Below are positions 1 to 8,622 of a DNA stretch of 58,741 nucleotides, in pieces. The DNA comes from an uncultured Coriobacteriales bacterium (GTDB lineage Bacteria; Actinomycetota; Coriobacteriia; Coriobacteriales; UMGS124). The stretch's first letter is position 1, and the number at the start of each line of letters is the position of its first letter. A program made the translations under genes and the position numbers. Location: assembly GCA_902464015.1 (NCBI GenBank), contig CABQHM010000015.1, positions 1 through 58,741 on the forward strand, written 5' to 3'. The notes beneath the pieces are model-generated. The model had not been told where the DNA came from. It made no database searches and saw only the letters and a program-made list of their open reading frames with translations.

Positions 1-305
1 AACCCCCCGGCGGCCCCTCCCGGGCCGGTTTTTCGGCGTCGGCGCGGGAGGGGTTGGGCGGGGGGCTACTTGTTCATTGTTTTCCTTACTGTCCATTATC
101 TAAAGCACTTGCCAAGAAGCATCGGGCAAATCACGGCTGGAGAACCCCGTTTTTGCGGAAATACCTGCCCTCCACATTCCCCAGTCGCAAGAAAATCTCC
201 TGCACCGATGAATGCCACAAAGGGAAATGGCACGGTATACCCGTCCCTTTGTCTCATTCCATGAGCAGCAGCAGCGCCAGTACGTTACCCGCAGTTTCCG
301 CCTCC
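1..305. other. Intergenic region with hairpin and dispersed repeat copy
   Basis: No convincing gene lies here. Bases 14-22 (CCCCTCCCG) and 45-53 (CGGGAGGGG) form an inverted repeat, probably a terminator-type hairpin of a gene left of the window. Bases 135-166 carry one copy of a short dispersed repeat starting GGCTGGAGAACCCCG, with two relatives near 36.6-36.8 kb. An open frame on the plus strand across this stretch has no ribosome site and no recognisable protein. Confidence 0.5.
135..166 (+). repeat. Dispersed repeat family A, copy 1
   Basis: The segment begins GGCTGGAGAACCCCG and continues through a run of T to GCGGAAATACC. Close relatives are at 36607-36637 (inverted) and 36793-36820 (direct). 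The copies keep GGCTGGAGA, then a C/G-rich step, then TTTTGCGGAA. There is no coding context for any of them. Confidence 0.6.
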
Positions 306-1052
306 TTAGTCCATGTGAAACAAGCCGTCGGCATCGAACTTCGCGTCTTGGGCTATCTCAATCCCAAAGTGATCATAGATGACGCCGTCCCCGTCCATAT
401 CAATCCAGCGCTCGGCAAGCTCGTCGACGTATAGCAGGGTGTGACCCACGCAGGCGGGATCGTTGAATATAAAGTACGGCTCAACCGGATCATCGCAGTA
501 TCCCACGCATATGACCCAATGCCCCTCTACCAGGTAGGTATCGGCGTTTGCGGGATCATCGACGTTATAGCTCCCGTCATCTGCGGACGACCATGCCTGC
601 AACGCCATCATGACAGGATGGCCCGCATCAAGTGCAGCGCGAAGGTCCTCAAGCGACCAGTACTCGGAGGCCGCAAACGCGACGTCGTTCTCCGCAAGAT
701 ACCCCATGATGGAATCAGGCGGCGTACCTTTCTCGGGCGTCGTGCCAAGCAGCTCCTCGTAGCGCGTGAGATTCAGGTCGGCAGCGTACGGATCGAGCCA
801 ATTCATGAGCATCTGCACGCATGTCGCTCCGCAGGTGTACCCTCCATACTGCCTTAACGCTGGGATTTCGATATACACATCGGCATCCGCAAGAGACCCA
901 TCATAGATGGATGTGTCTACCGAGAGGTCATCGCTCAAGGATGTATCGCCTGAAGAAGCAAAACCATGCGCGGGAAATGCCAGCAATCCCACCAGCAGCA
1001 CAAGGGACAGGCAGAAGCAGAACGGGAAACTCGCCTTTCTTGTTCTCATCAC
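306..1052 (-). CDS. Exported C39-like cysteine peptidase
   Basis: This 248-residue protein has an N-terminal signal peptide or membrane anchor (hydrophobic stretch around residues 10-30, ending near AHGFA). The mature part looks like a C39-like papain-fold peptidase: QYGGYTCGATC gives Gln68 and catalytic Cys74, EGHWVICVGY gives His178, and FNDPA gives Asp198, in the expected order. In family terms such proteins cleave peptides outside the membrane, but no bacteriocin exporter is adjacent, so the substrate is unknown. A calcium-loop-like DMDGDGVIYD segment sits near the C terminus. GAGAGG lies upstream of the double Met start; either Met could be used. It is transcribed alone, towards the left end of the window. 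Confidence 0.75.
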   Translation of the reverse strand: MMRTRKASFPFCFCLSLVLLVGLLAFPAHGFASSGDTSLSDDLSVDTSIYDGSLADADVYIEIPALRQYGGYTCGATCVQMLMNWLDPYAADLNLTRYEELLGTTPEKGTPPDSIMGYLAENDVAFAASEYWSLEDLRAALDAGHPVMMALQAWSSADDGSYNVDDPANADTYLVEGHWVICVGYCDDPVEPYFIFNDPACVGHTLLYVDELAERWIDMDGDGVIYDHFGIEIAQDAKFDADGLFHMD

Positions 1053-1222
1053 CGGGCCATCCTCTCACTCGGCCGGGCCCCATCCATATGAGCGCGCCGG
1101 CTCCCATCACATGGCACACGAACAGCTTTACTCAGCATACCAGGCAATCCCAACGTTCGAATCCATGCCCGTAAATTGAGGTATCGGTATTCTAGATAGG
1201 CCCCATCCCCCTAAACGCAAAT

Positions 1223-1260
1223 GGGCCCTCCCACGCCAACGAAACCGCGCGGGAGGGCCC
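1223..1260 (-). terminator. Terminator hairpin after flavoprotein 1
   Basis: GGGCCCTCCC (1223-1232) pairs perfectly with GGGAGGGCCC (1251-1260) across an 18-nt loop. It lies just past the stop of the leftward flavoprotein gene. The T-tract on the minus strand is weak. Confidence 0.7.
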
Positions 1261-1320
1261 TGCTCTGTACGTGCGTTACGAACCTCGGCGACCTAAGTCG
1301 CTGGGAGGCGTTCGTTTCTC

Positions 1321-3351
1321 TTACGCCTGGGCGTCGAGGAACTTGCAGACGCTCTTGCCGCACTCGCGGCCCAGCGTGATAGCCATGCCCAGCGAGCAGC
1401 CGGGGATGGGCGTGACGTACTCGATGCCGAAACGACGGCCGCAGTCGTTACCGGAGACGTAGAGGCCGGGGATGGGCTCGTAGTTCTTGTCGACAGCGTT
1501 CTGCTCACCGTCGGTCAGGATGCCGCCCATGGTGACCATGGTCTCGCCGAGCTGCGGCTCGAACTTGACGGCGTAGAAAGGCGCCTGCTTGACGGGGAAG
1601 AGGACCTGGGCGTCGCGGCCGAACTGCTGGTCGGCACCGTCCTCGCAGTACTGGTTGTACTCCTCGATCTGGGCGAGGAAAGCCTCCTTGGCAGCGCCCT
1701 CAAAGCCGAGCTGGTCGGCCAGACCCTCGAGCGTGTCGTCAGCGATAAACTCGGCAGCGGTCATGGGGCCACCCATGGGGCCCTGCTCCTGCTGCTCGGG
1801 CTCCTCCCAGGTACCCTGGAACTTGGCGTAGGCCTCGTCGAGGGAATCGCGCAGAGCCTGAACATTCGACTCGGTGGCGTCGAAGCCGGCGTGCTGGGGC
1901 AGCGTGTACTGACGATACTCGGTGAAGTTGTCGTCGCAGATGGCGAACTTCGCCTTGCGGGTCTGGAAGATGTTCTGGTAGCCACGCTGCTCAGCCGTCG
2001 GCCAGAACTCGTTGCAGTAACGCTTGCCGTTCTCGTCCACCCACACGGCCTGGGGCAGAACGTTCATCTTGCCGGGGACGGAGAGGCCCTTCATGTTCAT
2101 GCCAGCAACAGGCGTGGTCTCGAGGTGGGCGCCGGCCCAGTAGGCCATCTTCACGCCGGAACCGTCGCGGCCGGACATGCAGGAGAGAGACTCGCCCTCC
2201 ACCAGGGCGTTGTACATATCGGGGATGAGGTCGTTCATCATCGCGATGTTGCCGCCAAAGCCACCCGTGGCGACGACGACAGCCTTGCAGTTGAACTTGA
2301 CATAGCCCTCGTCGTTCTTGGCAACCAGACCAGCGACCTTGCCATCGTCCATGATGACGTAGTAGCCAGCGGTGCCAAACATAACCTGGGCACCGTTCTC
2401 GATGGCAGCCTCGCGGTTGTACGTCTGGATCTTGGTCTGGCCGCAGTCCTGGTTGTAGAAAGAGCAGACGCTGGCCCAGAACTTGATGCCATTGAGCTCG
2501 GCAAGCTGGTGCTCAGTCTTGGGAAGGAAGTTGGAAGTCATGGTTGCCAGGTCGTCTGCGGTGAGGCGATCGAGGTACCAGTTGCTGTTCTCAGCGGAGT
2601 TCTGAGCGAACTTCATGACAAGCGTGGGGTTAGGCACGTTGCCGGTAATCTTCATGAAGTTGTTGTAGAACTCGACGGGGTCGATGTGATCGGCGCCGTA
2701 GTTGATAACGGCATCGCCATTGATGCAGGCAAACTCGTTGCCCAGGGCCTGCCAGCTGTCCTCGGAGGACTTCTCGATCAGGATGACGCCGTGGCCCTGC
2801 TCGGCGAGCTCGCGGGTGGCGGTGATGCCAGCGTAGCCGTGGCCGACAACGACGACCTCGGTGTCGTACTCGGCGACGAAGTCGGTGACCTCGGTGGGAG
2901 CGGTCTTCCACTCGGTGTCGAGGGAAGCCTCGGCGGCAGCAGCGGCGTGCTCGTCGGCGGCGGCCTGGTCGCCAGCGCTGGCAGCGGCGAGGGCGGCGTC
3001 CATGGCGGAAGCAGCGGCATCAGAGGTGATGGTGGCACCGGAGACGCCGTCGATCTCGGAGGAGCCGGCAGCGAGGAGCTGAGAAGCAAGCTCGTCGGCA
3101 GCGGCGGCGCCGATGTTGGCGGTCTCGCCGGAAGCGTCGACGGTCACGTCGGTCACGCTCGTCTCGTCAACCGTAACGGTGACGGTGACGTCGGAGGAGA
3201 TGCCCTTGCCGGTGCCCGTGTAGGTGCCGGGGACAAAGCCGGCGGCAGGCGCGGGGGCGTCAGCCAGAGCGGCGGTGGCACCAGCGGCGGCCATGGCGGC
3301 AGCGGCGCCGGCACCTGCGACCTTGAGGAAGCTCCTGCGGTTCAAATCCAT
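1321..3351 (-). CDS. Tat-exported FMN_bind/FAD flavoprotein reductase (flavoprotein 1)
   Basis: This 676-residue protein starts with a Tat signal (MDLNRRSFLK, twin Arg 5-6, cleavage likely near residue 30). Residues about 38-125 are an FMN_bind domain with DGVSGATIT (101-109); Thr107 is the expected site for covalent FMN added by an ApbE-type transferase. The FAD domain opens with VVVVGHGYAG (GxGxxG 170-175). The segment KRYCNEFWPTAEQRG and the C-terminal YVTPIPGCSLGMA replace the TTRD and catalytic-Arg regions of true fumarate reductases, so the substrate is probably another oxidised organic acid or electron acceptor. The start at 3351 is chosen because AAAGGAG lies 9 nt upstream and it begins the Tat signal; a longer frame upstream has no such support. 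A LuxR regulator is divergent. Confidence 0.9.
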   Translation of the reverse strand: MDLNRRSFLKVAGAGAAAAMAAAGATAALADAPAPAAGFVPGTYTGTGKGISSDVTVTVTVDETSVTDVTVDASGETANIGAAAADELASQLLAAGSSEIDGVSGATITSDAAASAMDAALAAASAGDQAAADEHAAAAAEASLDTEWKTAPTEVTDFVAEYDTEVVVVGHGYAGITATRELAEQGHGVILIEKSSEDSWQALGNEFACINGDAVINYGADHIDPVEFYNNFMKITGNVPNPTLVMKFAQNSAENSNWYLDRLTADDLATMTSNFLPKTEHQLAELNGIKFWASVCSFYNQDCGQTKIQTYNREAAIENGAQVMFGTAGYYVIMDDGKVAGLVAKNDEGYVKFNCKAVVVATGGFGGNIAMMNDLIPDMYNALVEGESLSCMSGRDGSGVKMAYWAGAHLETTPVAGMNMKGLSVPGKMNVLPQAVWVDENGKRYCNEFWPTAEQRGYQNIFQTRKAKFAICDDNFTEYRQYTLPQHAGFDATESNVQALRDSLDEAYAKFQGTWEEPEQQEQGPMGGPMTAAEFIADDTLEGLADQLGFEGAAKEAFLAQIEEYNQYCEDGADQQFGRDAQVLFPVKQAPFYAVKFEPQLGETMVTMGGILTDGEQNAVDKNYEPIPGLYVSGNDCGRRFGIEYVTPIPGCSLGMAITLGRECGKSVCKFLDAQA

Positions 3352-4023
3352 GAGTACGCACTCCTTTGTTGGAATTGCCCGGACCGATTGGCCCAAGCAT
3401 TGCGCTTATACCGGGAAGACAACGACGCCATGCGATACGCGAGGCGCATGTGCCGCACCCGGTTGGTGACAACTCGTACGGTATGCGGCGAGTGCAAGCG
3501 TGAGAATCGCGGAAGATTGGTATTTGCACCTCGCCGGGGCACTTACCCATATGTGGCGAGCCTCAAAAATATTTGGTATAGACACATCTGAGCTGGTGTT
3601 TTGATGAGCAACGCCTCGGTATGGGAAACTCCCGTGCTTCCATCCCCCAGCAATCACCCGAAAAGAACCGCTTGAATTCGACCCCAGCAATCGGCCGTTT
3701 TGCTATAGTTGCCTTCGACCAGCTTTCAATGCGGGTGGCATGTAACCCGCCGTAAGCTCACGCGTCAGGCCTCGCGAGCGTGCAAGCCAGGCAACCGAGG
3801 CGGCGCAGGCATCAAGGGGGATGGCGTGAATCTGGGCAGAGTCGGCCTCGACAAGACCAGCCAATGTGGGACGGGTATCGAGGCACTCGACGGTTGTGAC
3901 CTCGACGGTCGGCTCGACAAGACCGGCCAATGCAGGACGGGTATCGAGGGGGATGGCGTGGCTTCTTCTGCACAGCTCGGCAACGGTCACGGTCTGCGCG
4001 GCGGGGGTACCGAAGGGGATAAC
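3352..4023. other. Divergent control region with duplicated start-like segments
   Basis: This 672-bp gap separates flavoprotein 1 from the LuxR gene. A TATAGT element (about 3704-3709) could be a -10 box for the LuxR gene. From about 3814 the DNA holds imperfect direct duplications: the segment TCGACAAGACCRGCCAATG occurs near 3849 and 3912, and GGGGATRRCGTG followed by TTCTTCTGCACAG occurs near 3948 and 4015. The plus frame stays open through the whole stretch, but the encoded residues are low in hydrophobicity and repetitive. Confidence 0.5.
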
Positions 4024-4055
4024 GTGACTTCTTCTGCACAGGCTCGAAAGGTGGC
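3814..4055 (+). repeat. Imperfect direct duplications ahead of the LuxR start
   Basis: Two copies of CGACAAGACC...CAATG...GGACGGGTATCGAGG (around 3849-3882 and 3912-3947) and two copies of GGGGAT..CGTG.CTTCTTCTGCACAG (around 3948-3980 and 4014-4047) are visible. The last copy contains the likely ribosome site and GTG start of the LuxR gene. Confidence 0.6.
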
Positions 4056-5523
4056 GGCCTTCGCGGCTTTCGTCTGCTTCTTTGCCACCCTGCCCATTTA
4101 CTCCCCCAACATCGTGGCGATCAACGCTGCGGGCGTCCCTGAGGTCACCGCCTGGTTTGCCCAGGGTGTCCTGGGCTTCTCCCTGCTCTCCGTCGTGCTG
4201 ACCTTCGTACCCGGCGGGCAGCTACACACCGCGCGGCATGGCAGTCCCCTCTTCTTTGCCTTCTACTTCATAGGAGTTGCAGGCTACATCGCTCTTGTCG
4301 CATTGGGGGCCGACGTCTCCTCGCCCGTGGTCAACGCACTCGGCCTTGTGTGTTCGCTCTTCGCGGGCCTGCCCCTCGCTACCCTTTGCGCAAACTGGGC
4401 GGCGGTCTTTTTTGGCAAGAGCCTTATGCATCTCACGCTCACGTGTGGCTTGGGGATAGCGGCAGCAGCCACGCTCAACCTCGGTGTGTCCGCGCTGCCC
4501 GTGCCCCTGTCCTACCTGCTTCACGGTGCCATGCTGGCCGTCGGCACATTCGCCCCGCTTGCCCTGAAGAAGGTCGAGGCAGCATCCCTGCAGGTAGACG
4601 CCGAACTCTCGCCGAACCGCGCGCATGCCAAGGCATTCTTCTCGGTAATGGGAGCGCCCCTTCTCGGCATCGCGCTTTCGTCGTTTGTCATCGGCATCGC
4701 ACCCACAACCGTTCTTAACGGCCTGGTGGACACCCAAGTCCTGGGGTCGATTGCCGCCGGCCTCGTCGTCGCAATCGCGTGCGGAGTCGCCAGCCACGAC
4801 CACATCCCCGCCGCGGCCTTCGCACAACGCCTGCTCATTCCCATCGCTGCCGCGCTTGTCATGGCGCTTTGCATGTTCCCGGGCGCCAGTTCCGACGCAC
4901 AAATCGTTGCCGCCTACACGCTCTTCTCCATTGTCGGCGCCATCGCACTCGCTATGGGAAGCGGCATTTCCAACGCCCGCGAATTCCCGCGCGACCTGGT
5001 GTTTTCCACCATCATCGGGACCTACTGCCTGACCGCCGTCTTGGGCTTGGCTCTCGGGAGCCAGCTTTCAGACACCTCGATATACCACTCTGGCATCGTC
5101 ATGGCGCTCACGGCGGCTTACGGCGTGTTCACCGTTGCCAATGCCTGCCTCCATGCGCAGCGCGGCAGCTCCAACGACATGTCCGACGAGGACCTTCTCA
5201 GCCTTTCGGGCGACGACGACGCGGCGGGCGTGGCCCAGGGCAGCGCGCCGGATTCCGCCCATGCGGACGAAGCGTCCGATAACCCCGCAAGCACGCTCCC
5301 CGTCGAAGCCCGCGTGACGCTGCTCGCCAATCGCTTCGCCCTCACACCGCGCGAGACCGAAATCGTGCAGATTCTCGCCCGCGGCCACGGCTGCTCCTAC
5401 GTGGCCGAGACGCTGCTCATTTCCAAGAGCACCGTATACACCCACGTGCGCAACGTCTACCGCAAGCTCGACGTCTCCTGCCACGACGAACTCATCGCCA
5501 AGATTTACGAGCAGGGAAATTAA
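4024..5523 (+). CDS. Membrane-bound LuxR-type regulator 1
   Basis: This protein of about 499 residues has roughly twelve hydrophobic segments (first: VAAFAAFVCFFATLPIY) followed by an acidic linker and a C-terminal LuxR/GerE helix-turn-helix (residues about 434-499; LTPRETEIVQILARG and SKSTVYTHVRNVYRKL). This architecture is typical of Coriobacteriia and is thought to sense a small molecule through the membrane part. It faces flavoprotein 1, which it probably controls. The start is set at GTG 4024, preceded by GAAGGGG at a good distance; the frame remains open to 3709, but that extension is repetitive and lacks a site. Confidence 0.8.
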   Translation: MTSSAQARKVAAFAAFVCFFATLPIYSPNIVAINAAGVPEVTAWFAQGVLGFSLLSVVLTFVPGGQLHTARHGSPLFFAFYFIGVAGYIALVALGADVSSPVVNALGLVCSLFAGLPLATLCANWAAVFFGKSLMHLTLTCGLGIAAAATLNLGVSALPVPLSYLLHGAMLAVGTFAPLALKKVEAASLQVDAELSPNRAHAKAFFSVMGAPLLGIALSSFVIGIAPTTVLNGLVDTQVLGSIAAGLVVAIACGVASHDHIPAAAFAQRLLIPIAAALVMALCMFPGASSDAQIVAAYTLFSIVGAIALAMGSGISNAREFPRDLVFSTIIGTYCLTAVLGLALGSQLSDTSIYHSGIVMALTAAYGVFTVANACLHAQRGSSNDMSDEDLLSLSGDDDAAGVAQGSAPDSAHADEASDNPASTLPVEARVTLLANRFALTPRETEIVQILARGHGCSYVAETLLISKSTVYTHVRNVYRKLDVSCHDELIAKIYEQGN

Positions 5524-5870
5524 GCGACGGCCAGGCCCGATAGAGCCCACACGCCCCAGCCCAAAGCAAGCAAACGCGGTTGCCAGGCTGGCCAGAAGCC
5601 TACGCAGACGCACCCCGCCCAACCGCCCGCGTTCCTCGTCAGGCACCCTGCCCCGCTGCTCGCGTAGCGCTCGCACAAACTCATATCCAGCGCTTTCCCC
5701 GACCCTGCGATACTTTTCCGCTCCCTCTCAGGCTTGTGCCCACTTTGTCGGATGTCCCCCCGAAAGACATCCCCTCACATGAGACGGGTACAAGCAACTG
5801 TGGCACTACCATCGCCAAACGTCGGCCCGAGACACACAGCACGACATCGGGCACAAAGGAGGCACCACAT
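5524..5870. other. Upstream region of the bile salt hydrolase gene
   Basis: This 347-bp stretch has no supported gene. GATACT (about 5709-5714) may be a -10 box for the downstream gene. GGATGTC (5750-5756) and GACATCC (5766-5772) make a perfect 7-bp inverted repeat between that element and the start codon, a candidate operator. Confidence 0.4.
5750..5772. promoter_or_regulatory. Inverted repeat upstream of bsh, candidate operator
   Basis: GGATGTC and GACATCC are separated by 9 nt, about 100 bp before the bsh start. No bound regulator can be named. Confidence 0.35.
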
Positions 5871-6821
5871 ATGTGCACAGGTATCCGCTTCACTGGCAGC
5901 AACGGCAACATGTATTTCGGACGCAACCTCGACTGGAGTTCCTCCTACGGAGAGCACATCGTGGTGACCCCGAGCGGTTGCGCGCTTCCCCAAGCTTTCG
6001 GCGAACCTGCATGCAGCCCTCATTGCATCATAGGCGTGGGCATCGTCGCCCAGGGCCTGCCACTCTATTTTGACTGCGCCAACGAGGCGGGACTCGCCGT
6101 AGCCGGCCTTAATTTCCCTGGTTATGCCCAGTATGAGCCCGCTCCCATCGAGGGCAAGACCAACGTCGCCGCATACGAGTTCCCCCTGTGGGTGGCCCGC
6201 AACTTTACGACCGTCAACGAAGTAGAGGCGGCGCTGGCAAACACGGCCATCGTAGCCAAGCCCATCAACGAGAACTTCCCCGTCTCGATGCTGCACTGGC
6301 TCATCGGCGACGCCACGCGTTCCATTGTGGTCGAGTACACGGCCGGCGGCATGCATGTATTCCACGACGATGTGGACGTCCTCACCAACCAGCCCGGTTT
6401 TGCTTGGCACTGCGAGAACCTGCGCAACTACATCACGCTCTCGTCCGACGTGCCCGAGCCTGCCTGCTGGCGCAAGGCCGAGCTCGTCCCCTTCGGCGCA
6501 GGCGCGGGTGCCAGGGCGCTGCCTGGCGACCCTTATTCCACCTCGCGCTTTGTGCGCGCGGCATTCTACAACGCCAACTACCCTGAGCAGTCCACCGAGG
6601 CAGCCAACGTCTCGCGCCTCTTCCACACCCTCGGCGGCGTCGCGATGATTGACGGTGCGGCCCGCATGACCGACGGCTCTTTCGAGAAGACCCTCTACAC
6701 GAGCTGCTACTCCGCCGCCAGCAAGACCTACTACCTGTCCACCTACGACAACCCCACCATCAAGGCCTACCACCTCGATGACTTCGACCACATGGGCCAC
6801 GAGCTCATCGAGAAGAAGTAA
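5871..6821 (+). CDS. bsh: Bile salt hydrolase / choloylglycine hydrolase
   Basis: This 316-residue protein belongs to peptidase family C59 (Ntn hydrolases), which deconjugates glycine- or taurine-linked bile acids; a penicillin V acylase-type substrate is the main alternative. MCTGIRF places the nucleophile at Cys2, exposed after Met removal. Arg18 and Asp21 (GRNLD), Asn81 (AGLNFPGYA), Asn173 (VLTNQPGF) and Arg226 (STSRFVRAA) match the family's catalytic set. It has no signal peptide, so it is cytoplasmic. AAAGGAGG 6-8 nt ahead fixes the start at 5871. It stands alone and ends in a strong hairpin plus T6 (6848-6890). Length is normal for the family. Confidence 0.88.
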   Translation: MCTGIRFTGSNGNMYFGRNLDWSSSYGEHIVVTPSGCALPQAFGEPACSPHCIIGVGIVAQGLPLYFDCANEAGLAVAGLNFPGYAQYEPAPIEGKTNVAAYEFPLWVARNFTTVNEVEAALANTAIVAKPINENFPVSMLHWLIGDATRSIVVEYTAGGMHVFHDDVDVLTNQPGFAWHCENLRNYITLSSDVPEPACWRKAELVPFGAGAGARALPGDPYSTSRFVRAAFYNANYPEQSTEAANVSRLFHTLGGVAMIDGAARMTDGSFEKTLYTSCYSAASKTYYLSTYDNPTIKAYHLDDFDHMGHELIEKK

Positions 6822-6847
6822 GCACCAGGACACGAGACGCGCCTCGC

Positions 6848-6890
6848 ACGGCCGGCTTGCAGGGAACGCCCCGCGAGCCGGCCGTTTTTT
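6848..6890 (+). terminator. Rho-independent terminator of bsh
   Basis: ACGGCCGGCTTGC pairs with GCGAGCCGGCCGT, followed by TTTTTT. It is also the first and best-preserved unit of the tandem array that follows. Confidence 0.85.
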
Positions 6891-7110
6891 GACAAGCGCC
6901 CCAGAGACGCAAGTTGCGATCGGCTTGCAGGGACATACCCCCGCGAGCTGGCCGCCATTTTGCTTGGCAAGCGCACCCAAAGCCCGAGTTGCAGCCGAGT
7001 TGCAGGGATCTCTCCCACGAGCCGGCTTTTTCACTTGACAAGCATCCCCGGAGGCACAGGTTTCAGCCAGCTTGCAAAAACAGCCCCATAAGCCGGCCGT
7101 TTTTTGTCCG
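6848..7110. repeat. Tandem array of terminator-like hairpins, period 68-75 bp
   Basis: Four imperfect units start near 6853, 6921, 6996 and 7068. Each has a form of CGGCTTGCAGGGA, then C-rich loop, GCGAGCCGGCCG, a T-run and GACAAGCG. Units 2 and 3 have damaged stems; unit 4 again ends AGCCGGCCGTTTTTT. No gene overlaps it convincingly. Confidence 0.8.
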
Positions 7111-7163
7111 GCGAGCACCTGTACGGTCCAGATTTCCGCCGATACTCTCCTCAGCGTCGGAAA

Positions 7164-7250
7164 TAACATACATTTCAGCACCTGAGATGTATGTTAAATC
7201 ATCAAAGCCCCAGTTGGCGCGTTTTTTAAAATCCTGAAATGTATGTTAAT
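7164..7250. repeat. Dispersed palindromic element B, copy 1
   Basis: The element has three related arms: TAACATACATTTCAG (7164-7178), TGAGATGTATGTTAAA (7183-7198) and CTGAAATGTATGTTAAT (7234-7250). A second copy at 20638-20727 has the same three arms with exactly the same 35-nt gap between arms 2 and 3, and the gap itself is mostly conserved (CCCCAGTTGGCGCG). Here it lies between the 3' ends of bsh and the DUF2442 gene. Confidence 0.8.
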
Positions 7251-7288
7251 CCACACTTTCCACAGCTCCCCTCCCCCTCTCCAGTCCC

Positions 7289-7328
7289 AAAAAAGCGGGT
7301 CAGCCTCCATGTTCGGAAGCTGGCCCGC
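7289..7328 (-). terminator. Terminator of the DUF4160/DUF2442 pair
   Basis: On the minus strand GCGGGCCAGC, a loop and GCTGACCCGC are followed by TTTTTT. It is nearly the same sequence as the terminator at 8035-8073. Confidence 0.85.
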
Positions 7329-7370
7329 ATGTCACCCAACCTTATCCCACAGTGAGACGTCCGCCCATTC

Positions 7371-7679
7371 CTATCCGGCAAGCAGCCAATCAGGTTGACG
7401 GTTGTAAGGCAAACCGTGCTCATACATATACTCCGGAGCGACATCGATTTCTCCGTCTGCCCAAGAAACGAATCCGTGCTCGACCTTCAAATCAGAAAAA
7501 ACCTGTTCATCGCGAAGCGGTTCAAAGACCGAGCCCTTGAGTTCCGTCGTGTCGAATAGGCGTTCTTCACCGGATGCAAACTTCACCAGCAGCATTCCGC
7601 CTCGCAAAGGCGTGGCAGACACAACGCGAATCTCATTCATGGGCGAACCTGCGTAACAGATACCATCTACCTCATACAT
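7371..7679 (-). CDS. DUF2442-domain protein
   Basis: This 102-residue protein has the DUF2442 pattern: a small beta-rich domain with LLVKFASGEERLFD and an acidic C terminus ending in a WLLAG tail. Proteins of this type are usually encoded next to a DUF4160 protein, as here; the pair has been suggested to behave like a toxin-antitoxin module, but no activity is shown by the sequence. GGGAGG sits 7-8 nt before ATG 7679, and the gap to the upstream gene is 12 bp, so the two are co-transcribed. A Met at 7637 is an alternative start without a ribosome site. Confidence 0.75.
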   Translation of the reverse strand: MYEVDGICYAGSPMNEIRVVSATPLRGGMLLVKFASGEERLFDTTELKGSVFEPLRDEQVFSDLKVEHGFVSWADGEIDVAPEYMYEHGLPYNRQPDWLLAG

Positions 7680-7691
7680 CGATTTTCCTCC

Positions 7692-7955
7692 CTACATTCC
7701 GGGAATCTTATCGAAGTGCTCGCCCTGCACCGCTCGGTTCCATGCTGCGTAAACCTCTTCCTCATGCAACGCGAGCCATCCAACGACGATCTTCAATTGC
7801 CTACGCGGAAGCGAACCGGCAAGAAGTTCGCCGTCTACACCGACTGAGGCCTCATATTCGCCATAGTACACATGAACATGAGGCTTATTGTGTTGCTGCG
7901 TGTCTCGGAACAGCATGTAAACGATGATACCGGCAAAGCGCGATAGCTCTGGCAT
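7692..7955 (-). CDS. DUF4160-domain protein
   Basis: This 87-residue protein matches DUF4160: MPELSRFAGIIVYM followed by HNKPHVHVYYGEYEAS, the HxPHxHVxY signature, and a C-terminal helix with WLALHEEEVYAAW. It is the first gene of a two-gene unit with the DUF2442 protein. The start at 7955 is supported by AAGGAGG 5 nt upstream; the frame is open further but without a site. Possible toxin-antitoxin partner; function unproven. Confidence 0.75.
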   Translation of the reverse strand: MPELSRFAGIIVYMLFRDTQQHNKPHVHVYYGEYEASVGVDGELLAGSLPRRQLKIVVGWLALHEEEVYAAWNRAVQGEHFDKIPGM

Positions 7956-8034
7956 AAGGCCTCCTTCAACTTGACGGCCATAGTTCGAACTTGATTGTAA
8001 TGCCCAAGAGTGTACATGGAAATTCACCGGTTGC

Positions 8035-8073
8035 AAAAAGCGGGCCAGCCTCCATGTTGGGAAGCTGGCCCGC
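8035..8073 (-). terminator. Terminator of the cyclophilin gene
   Basis: On the minus strand GCGGGCCAGC and GCTGGCCCGC form a perfect 10-bp stem followed by TTTTT. Stem and loop nearly repeat the hairpin at 7289-7328. Confidence 0.88.
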
Positions 8074-8100
8074 TTGGGAGCTTGGCGTTGTTGGCTACCC

Positions 8101-8622
8101 TTAGCACTTCTCGGGCTCGGGGTACTCCACGCCGAAGGTCTCGACGGTGACCTTCTTCATGACCTGGGGGGTCAGGGGCTTATCGTTGGGGCCACGGCGC
8201 GTGTTGGCGATGGCGTCCACGACCTCCATGCCCTCGAGCACCTTGCCGAAAGAGGCATACTGGCCGTCGAGGTGCGGCGAGTTCTTGTGCATGATGAAGA
8301 ACTGGCTGCCGGCGCTGTTGGGCGCCATGGCGCGGGCCATGGAGAGAACGCCGCGCTCATGCTTGAGGTCGTTCTTGAAGCCATTGCGCGTGAACTCGCC
8401 CTTGATGCTGTAGCCGGGGCCGCCCGTGCCCATGCCCTTGGGGTCGCCGCCCTGGATCATGAAGCCAGGGATGACGCGGTGGAAAATAACGCCGTCATAG
8501 AAGCCCTTGTTGATGAGGCTGACGAAGTTGTTGACGGTGTTGGGGGCAATCTCGGGGTAAAGCTCGGCCTTGATGGTGCCGCCGTCTTCCATCTCGATGG
8601 TGACGATGGGGTTCTGTGCCAT
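8101..8622 (-). CDS. Cyclophilin-type peptidyl-prolyl isomerase
   Basis: This 173-residue cytoplasmic protein is a complete single-domain cyclophilin that speeds proline isomerisation during folding. FHRVIPGFMIQGGDP (with the catalytic Arg), SMARAMAPNSAGSQFFI and the LDGQYASFGKVLEGMEVVD segment are all present. No signal peptide is visible. AAGGAG lies 9 nt before ATG. It is monocistronic with its own terminator at 8035-8073. Confidence 0.93.
   Translation of the reverse strand: MAQNPIVTIEMEDGGTIKAELYPEIAPNTVNNFVSLINKGFYDGVIFHRVIPGFMIQGGDPKGMGTGGPGYSIKGEFTRNGFKNDLKHERGVLSMARAMAPNSAGSQFFIMHKNSPHLDGQYASFGKVLEGMEVVDAIANTRRGPNDKPLTPQVMKKVTVETFGVEYPEPEKC

Noticed and set aside
1321..3351. Calling flavoprotein 1 (and the other four) fumarate reductase
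   Set aside because: The TTRD motif and the C-terminal catalytic Arg region are absent in all five, so only the superfamily is supported.
5775..7181. 468-residue minus-strand frame opposite bsh
   Set aside because: It translates the antisense of a clear hydrolase and of the hairpin array; no domain or start signal.
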